A stretch of 64,000 bases of DNA from Umbilicaria muhlenbergii. Lineage: Eukaryota > Ascomycota > Lecanoromycetes > Umbilicariales > Umbilicariaceae. Numbering within the stretch: the stretch's first letter is position 1; every line of letters begins with the position of its first letter. The notes under the pieces are model-generated. The model did not search any database, was not told the DNA's origin, and worked only from the letters and a program-made list of their open reading frames with translations. This document shows positions 58,641 through 64,000 of the stretch, piece after piece. The stretch covers positions 9,823,183-9,887,182 of the forward strand of contig KK106981.1 in the NCBI GenBank assembly GCA_000611775.1. The letters run 5' to 3'. A program made the position numbers and the translations under genes.

Positions 58641-61600
58641 TGAAAGCTCATGAAGCAGTTGAGTTGAAAGAACCTGTTATGATAAGTGTGCAGTCATCAT
58701 CATCACTGAACACTCATGAAGCAGTTAAGTTGAATTTAAATAATCTGCATTCACCTTGCTCTTGTGAAAGAGCTGAATCAAAAGAAATCACTGAACTGAA
58801 CACTGAACTGAACGCTGAACAGAGGTTAAGAAAAGCATTAAATGCAGAATGCTGTGAAATAAACATCTTCAACGCTGAATCAACAACACATCATCATCAA
58901 TATGACGCATGAGAGCATGATTTCACTGAGTCAGGCTCAGAAAGGAAAGACTGCTGAGGCAAGCTCATCTCATTAACATGAGCAGAGAGATGAAGCAGAA
59001 GAAGTTCTTCTTAATGTGAAGATGATTTATCTTAAACTGAATGCAGCTCTCAGAGAACTCAAGAAGAGCAGAAAGACAAGAAAATATTTTATTTTAACTG
59101 CATGACATCATGAACAAATCAGTGAAGATGATGCTGAAACTCTTTATGATATCATCAATGTGAAACAACTTCAGTGTTGAGCAAAGATGAAACTGAAGCA
59201 GTTTTTAAAAATACTCAACACTCTCTGAGAGCAGAAGGACTTAAACATGACAGTTAATAAAAATGTTCATGATTTACTGATTAAAAAAAATGATCTTATG
59301 AATATCATCATTGAATAACAAGATCATGTGATCTCTCTGAAAATCAACTTCACTGCTCTCAACATCAAATATCAGCTTTTGAAGGAACGCTGATGAATGA
59401 ATTAAGAAAACACTTATTTTTTAAACATTTCAAACAGTTTAAATGTTTTAAATGATGATAAGTATTCACAGAAGCTTCTTGATCCTCCTTTTTTAAATGA
59501 TGATTCTGAGCTCACGTGAGAAGATTGAGTAGGCAAGATGAAGATCAAACTGAATTAAGCATTAATGAAGATCATTATCTGACTGAGATTGCTCATATGA
59601 AGTATGTGTTGTCTTAATTGAGTAAGAAAGCTGTTCAACACACTGAGTCCTGCATCAGCAATTTAGCAAGTTAACTCTGAGTTAATTTTTAGCACTTTGA
59701 GCGCTCTGAGCTTCTGATCTCATGTCTCAGCTAACAGCTGCTCTTAGCACCTTCTGAGTGCTTTAAGCTCAACCTTAAATCTTGAGCAGAACATCAAAAT
59801 TTTGTGATAAAAAAATAATTATTAAAACAATTGTTTAAACAAGTACACACACAGTGTTATAATAACAGTAAAACTTATAATAAGTAAACTTTTGCTAAAA
59901 TTCACTTTTCTGCAATAAAAAATCATGATTTGTTGAGTCTGAAAGCACTGTATAAGTGTTGACTTTTAAATATTTAAAGAACTTCAAGATTTTCATCACT
60001 TAAAAATTTACACACTTCAATAACTTTTGCACCTCAACAGATATGAAGAAACTTTCAATGCATAAATTATAAAAAACAGTATTATCTATTAATGTTAAAT
60101 TAAAAGTTTCTTCATAACTGCTATTGTTGTTAAGTTATATTTAATTCAAGTCTTCAATAGCGAAAAATCTTTCAAAAAAAGTCACATACTTTGAATAACT
60201 ATTGCGCTTTTATACTTATAATATAACTTTCAGTCTATAAGTTGTAGAGAATAAGCTGTTTAAGAGTTTTCTGATACAAAGTTTCTTTTTATGTGTTGTT
60301 GGTGTTGAGTTATTCAAAAAGTCATTAAAAGTCTATTTATTAATATTGTGATTTTCATCACTGAAAGTTTAAAATCAATGTAACTTTTTAACAACAACAG
60401 TTATAAAAAAACTTTAAGTTATAAAACAGTTTAATAGCTTCTTCTCTACAACTTATAAACTAAAAGCTATATCATAAGTATAAAAGCGCAATAGTTATTC
60501 AATATGCTAATATATTTATAATTAGTTAAAAGTTTTTTAATTCATAACCATTGCAAATTAAAACTTATGAAGAAATCTTTAATCTATAAAGTGTACAGAA
60601 TAAAGAGATTTAAAACTTTTCAATAAAAAGTTTCTTATTATTCATGAAGGTATAATAGTTATTTAAAGTGTAAGATTTGTATGAGCTCATTTACTGCTCA
60701 GAGAGTGCTCTGAGCGCATAAAGTACTATTAACTAAAACCTTATTTTTGAGCAAGCTGTCAAGTTGCAGATGCTGTTCATTATATAAACTCTCAGTCACA
60801 GACTTCTATCATAACATGAATGAGATCTTGAAGGACTTGAGAGAGATTTATGAAGACTTAAATAAACAGAGGAATTATCATCAGACTTATATTAAACTTA
60901 TTCAAGAATTAAAGTGATTTTTAAACTTCTATATTAAGTTTCACTGCCTTTTCACCTTCCTTAAGTATGATGAGACTTAATGTATAAATGACCTCAGAGA
61001 TAAAATCTCTCCTCATCTTCAAGTTGCTCTGTCATCTCAAATGATTCAGCCTGATTCATTATTAATCATGAAGATTTACCTCATTCACCTGAACAATGAA
61101 CAACATGCTGCTTGAGCAGTAAAGAACTGAAAAGATGTCAACATCAGTGCTGTAACAGACTGCTTAAAGATGTATAAATGAGTCACATTTAAGATGCCTG
61201 TTAATCAGCCTGTGATTTGAACAGTCACTCTGAATAATTTAAACAGTCTGAACAATTAAAGGACCTCAATTGATTCATAATGTTTAATTGATGAGAAGAA
61301 TGAAAACTATTATATTTATTATCACTCTGAGCATTCTGTCAGTGAATGCTCTCAACATGTTTAACAATTGTCATCTTTCTTCTGATGTGACAGGTCTGTG
61401 AGTGAGCTTCATGAGAATATTAATCAGAAGAACTTTGATTCTGAGTCAGAAAATGAATAATCTTTATTAAAGTCATGATTAAGGGTGAATTAGTTTCCCT
61501 GTGCAGCATGAACCCTTTGCTGAATCTCAATGAACATTATTTAAACAGTTCAAATGTTCTGAATGATCTGAATCATTTAAATGATAATCTTGAGCTCTTC

Positions 61601-64000
61601 ACATTATGACTGTTCATTACAGTCTGCTCTTTTTACTCTTAAGACTTTCTCATACTCTTTCATGCCCTTGTAGACATCAGCTGTACAGCATATGTGTTTA
61701 TTCATACTCAACTGATTTTCATGATCTGTGACAGGCTCAGACTGAAGTCAGTTTCATTGTTTAAACTGAAGAGTGTACATGAGTTTGATAAGAACATCAT
61801 CAGGAGGCAAATCACTCACATCATTTATTTAAGTCTGCTTATGAAAAAGAAGCATAAGGAGATTATCATCCTTATATTGATAATTGACTTGAGGCAGCAT
61901 GACATCATCTTGAGAAAATTATGAATGAATTAAAATCAGCTTCTTCTGAACCTGAAGGATGACTTCATTATCTTCAGAGAAAATTTCCCTTCCTCAACTA
62001 CAGGAAAAATAAAAATAAAAAGAGAATATTCATCTTCTGTTGAATATTTTACTTCTTCATTTTTATTTTTCACTCTGCTTTCATCTTCCTGAATGATTTC
62101 TTGAACAGTTCAGACAATTCTTAAAATTCTGTCTCAACTTTCTTCAACTGCTGATGATAACATGTTTTTTGTATGCAGTGTTGAGGCAGCTTCATATGCA
62201 GTGCTAGCTCATCAAGAGGAGGTACAAATATTTGTTATGTTAATAAAAAACATAAACAGACAATTGATCTTGAATTAAGAATGTCATTTGAAGGAAATAA
62301 GTCTCAAAGTGAACATCTCTGAACACCTTGAGGAGATAAGTCAGAAGTTATCTTCAGAATATCATGAATACTTGAACATTTTTGACTGCTCTCAAGTCAA
62401 CAAGCTCCTGCCTCATCACTTTTATGATCATAAAATTAAGTTGATGAGTGATGCTGCTTCATCTTAAAGCTGTGCTTATCACATGTCACTCTACAAGCTT
62501 CAAAAAGTTAAGAAGTACCTTAATGAGAACCTCTTCAAAGGCTTCATTATCTTAAGCAAGATGATTTACACCTCACTGATGTTATTCATCTTGAAGATGA
62601 ACAGTGATTTATGATTCTGCATGAATTATCAGAAGCTTAATGCTCTCATTAAATAAAATTAATACCCTCTTTCATTAATAAAAGAGGTCATAAGAAAGAT
62701 TCTTAAATGCAAACACTTAATCTGTTTAAATATAATCACTGCCTTCAACAAGTTGCATATACATTCAGATAATGAGGATTTAATCATGTTCATTACTGTA
62801 TTAAGCTCCTACAAATACTGAGTTCTATTATTCAGATTAATCAACGGGCTGAGTATCTTTCAACAGTACATTAATGACATTTTATGAGACTTTCTTAATG
62901 ACTTCTGTTAAGTTTATCTGAATGACATTCTCATCTACAGTAAGACCTGAAGGGAGCATAATCATCATGTTAAATAAATGCTTCAGTGTCTTCATGAGGT
63001 CAGCTTACAAGTTGACATTAAAAAGTGTAAATTTAATGTCTCTGAGATCATCTTCCTAGAAGTCATCATATCAGGAGAAGAACTGTGTATGAATTCTTAA
63101 AAAATTAAAGCAGTCATAAACTGAGTTAAATCAATCAACCTCAAAGAGGTTCAAGGCTTCATAAGCTTTGTTAACTTTTATTATTAATTTATATGAGACT
63201 TCTTTAAGATCATCAAACCTCTTGTTACTCTTATTAGGAAAAAGGTCCTCTTTGCATGAACTGAAGACTGCTTTAAGATGTTTCAGGACCTCAAACAGAT
63301 CATGATGAAGACTTTAATATTAAAGCATTTTGACCTTAATTATCAGGTCATACTAAAGACAGATGTTTTTAATTTTATGATAAGTGAAATCCTCTCTCAG
63401 TATGATGATGAGGGAGTTCTTCACCTGATGACATTCTACAACAAGAGCATGATTTCAGCAGAGTGCAATCATCACATCTATGATAAAGAACTGCTGATCA
63501 TTATTCACTGTTTCAAACACTGACATTTTGAACTTGAATACATTGATTTGCTCATACAAGTCTTCACTGATCATCAGGCCTTGAAGACCTTTATGAAGAA
63601 TAAGAAGTTGACATGTTGACAAGTCAGATATTTAAACATTCTGTTAAAGTTCAACTTTCAGATGATCTTCTGATCAAGCAAGATTAATGATAAAGCTAAT
63701 GCTCTTACTTGAATGTTCAACTCTGAGGATAAGAACCTGATTTATCAGACTCTTCTTACTTCAGACTGTGTGAAAATCTGAGTCAGAGAAGTGAAAGAAG
63801 GCCTTTTTAAGCAGGTTCATACAATTAATAAAGCAAATGAATTATGCAGTGAATACTGTTCAATCATAACAAAGAATGTCATTAAGCTACATGACACTCA
63901 CCTTCATGAATGTCAGGTAGTGAATGACGCTCTATTTAAAAATAACTTTTTATGAGTATCAGAATCCCTACAGATTGAGTTTTTTTAAAAAATACATGAT
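58640..64000 (+). mobile_element. Ty3/Gypsy retrotransposon, plus orientation, runs off the window
   Basis: Gag-like coding from about 58660 (ELNTELNAEQRLRKALNAE; LLDPPFLNDDSELT near 59480). It is interrupted at 59658-60767 by the inverted-repeat element, and gag resumes to about 61450. An aspartic-protease region reads near 61690-61920 (FIHTQLIFMICDRLRLKSV, DLRQHDIILRKL). Reverse transcriptase is at 62370-63150 and RNase H at 63280-63600 (NHHIYDKELLIIIHCFKH). Integrase begins near the window end. The 5' LTR was not found. Broken fossil with many breaks. Confidence 0.8.
59658..60767 (-). mobile_element. 1.1-kb inverted-repeat element, copy 3
   Basis: 1110 bp, inverted relative to copy 1 and nearly identical to it apart from a roughly 20-bp tandem duplication in copy 1. 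Inserted in the gag region of the plus-strand Gypsy copy. The internal hairpin arms are kept (about 60196-60261 and 60440-60505). Confidence 0.78.

Noticed and set aside
1-64000. tRNA, rRNA or CRISPR features
   Set aside because: No cloverleaf, rRNA core or regularly spaced repeat-spacer pattern was seen on either strand.

Overview
The window is nuclear DNA of a filamentous ascomycete (Pezizomycotina). Genes have several short introns (about 46-140 nt) with GT..AG ends and CTRAC-like branch sites. The protein set is typically fungal: Zn2Cys6, copper-fist and C2H2 regulators, an MFS sugar porter, an NCS1 permease, GT71 mannosyltransferase, Urb2 and Mic10. Species cannot be told from sequence alone.

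Positions 1-32,000 are a normal gene-bearing stretch. In order: a metaxin/Sam37-like gene (264-1222, -); a Zn2Cys6 regulator (2272-4307, +); an MFS sugar transporter (5930-7708, +); a levoglucosan-kinase/AnmK-family sugar kinase (9139-10734, +); a Mac1/GRISEA-like copper-fist regulator (11998-14058, +); the small MICOS subunit Mic10 (14580-15063, -), divergent from the ribosome-biogenesis gene URB2 (15418-20584, +, ten exons); an NCS1 uracil/allantoin-type permease (21579-23556, +); an unrecognised gene (24655-25668, +); a C2H2 zinc-finger protein (25923-27343, +); a decayed DWF1/DHCR24-like FAD oxidoreductase (28366-29912, +); and a GT71 alpha-mannosyltransferase (30417-31841, -). The regulator, sugar porter and anhydrosugar kinase are consecutive and co-oriented and could form a small levoglucosan-use cluster.

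Near 32,050 base composition changes abruptly. From there to 64,000 the DNA is AT-rich, almost without CpG, and made of nested, mutated transposable elements. A Tc1/mariner-type DNA transposon (32420-49064, TA target duplication) was split by a Ty3/Gypsy element (32731-47172, minus orientation, target duplication agagt). That element was in turn split by a second Gypsy family (39253-46091, minus orientation, target duplication ctttc) and by a 1.1-kb inverted-repeat element. Further right lie a minus-strand Gypsy pol fragment, a second copy of the 1.1-kb element holding an assembly gap and an undecayed G-quadruplex-like tract, a hAT transposase relic, a LINE fragment, a truncated copy of the second Gypsy family, and a plus-strand Gypsy element that runs off the window and carries a third 1.1-kb element. 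All LTR elements are broken fossils with many breaks.

Exon limits were worked out by hand from splice signals, reading phase and family conservation. No database search was run, so family names rest on recognised motifs.
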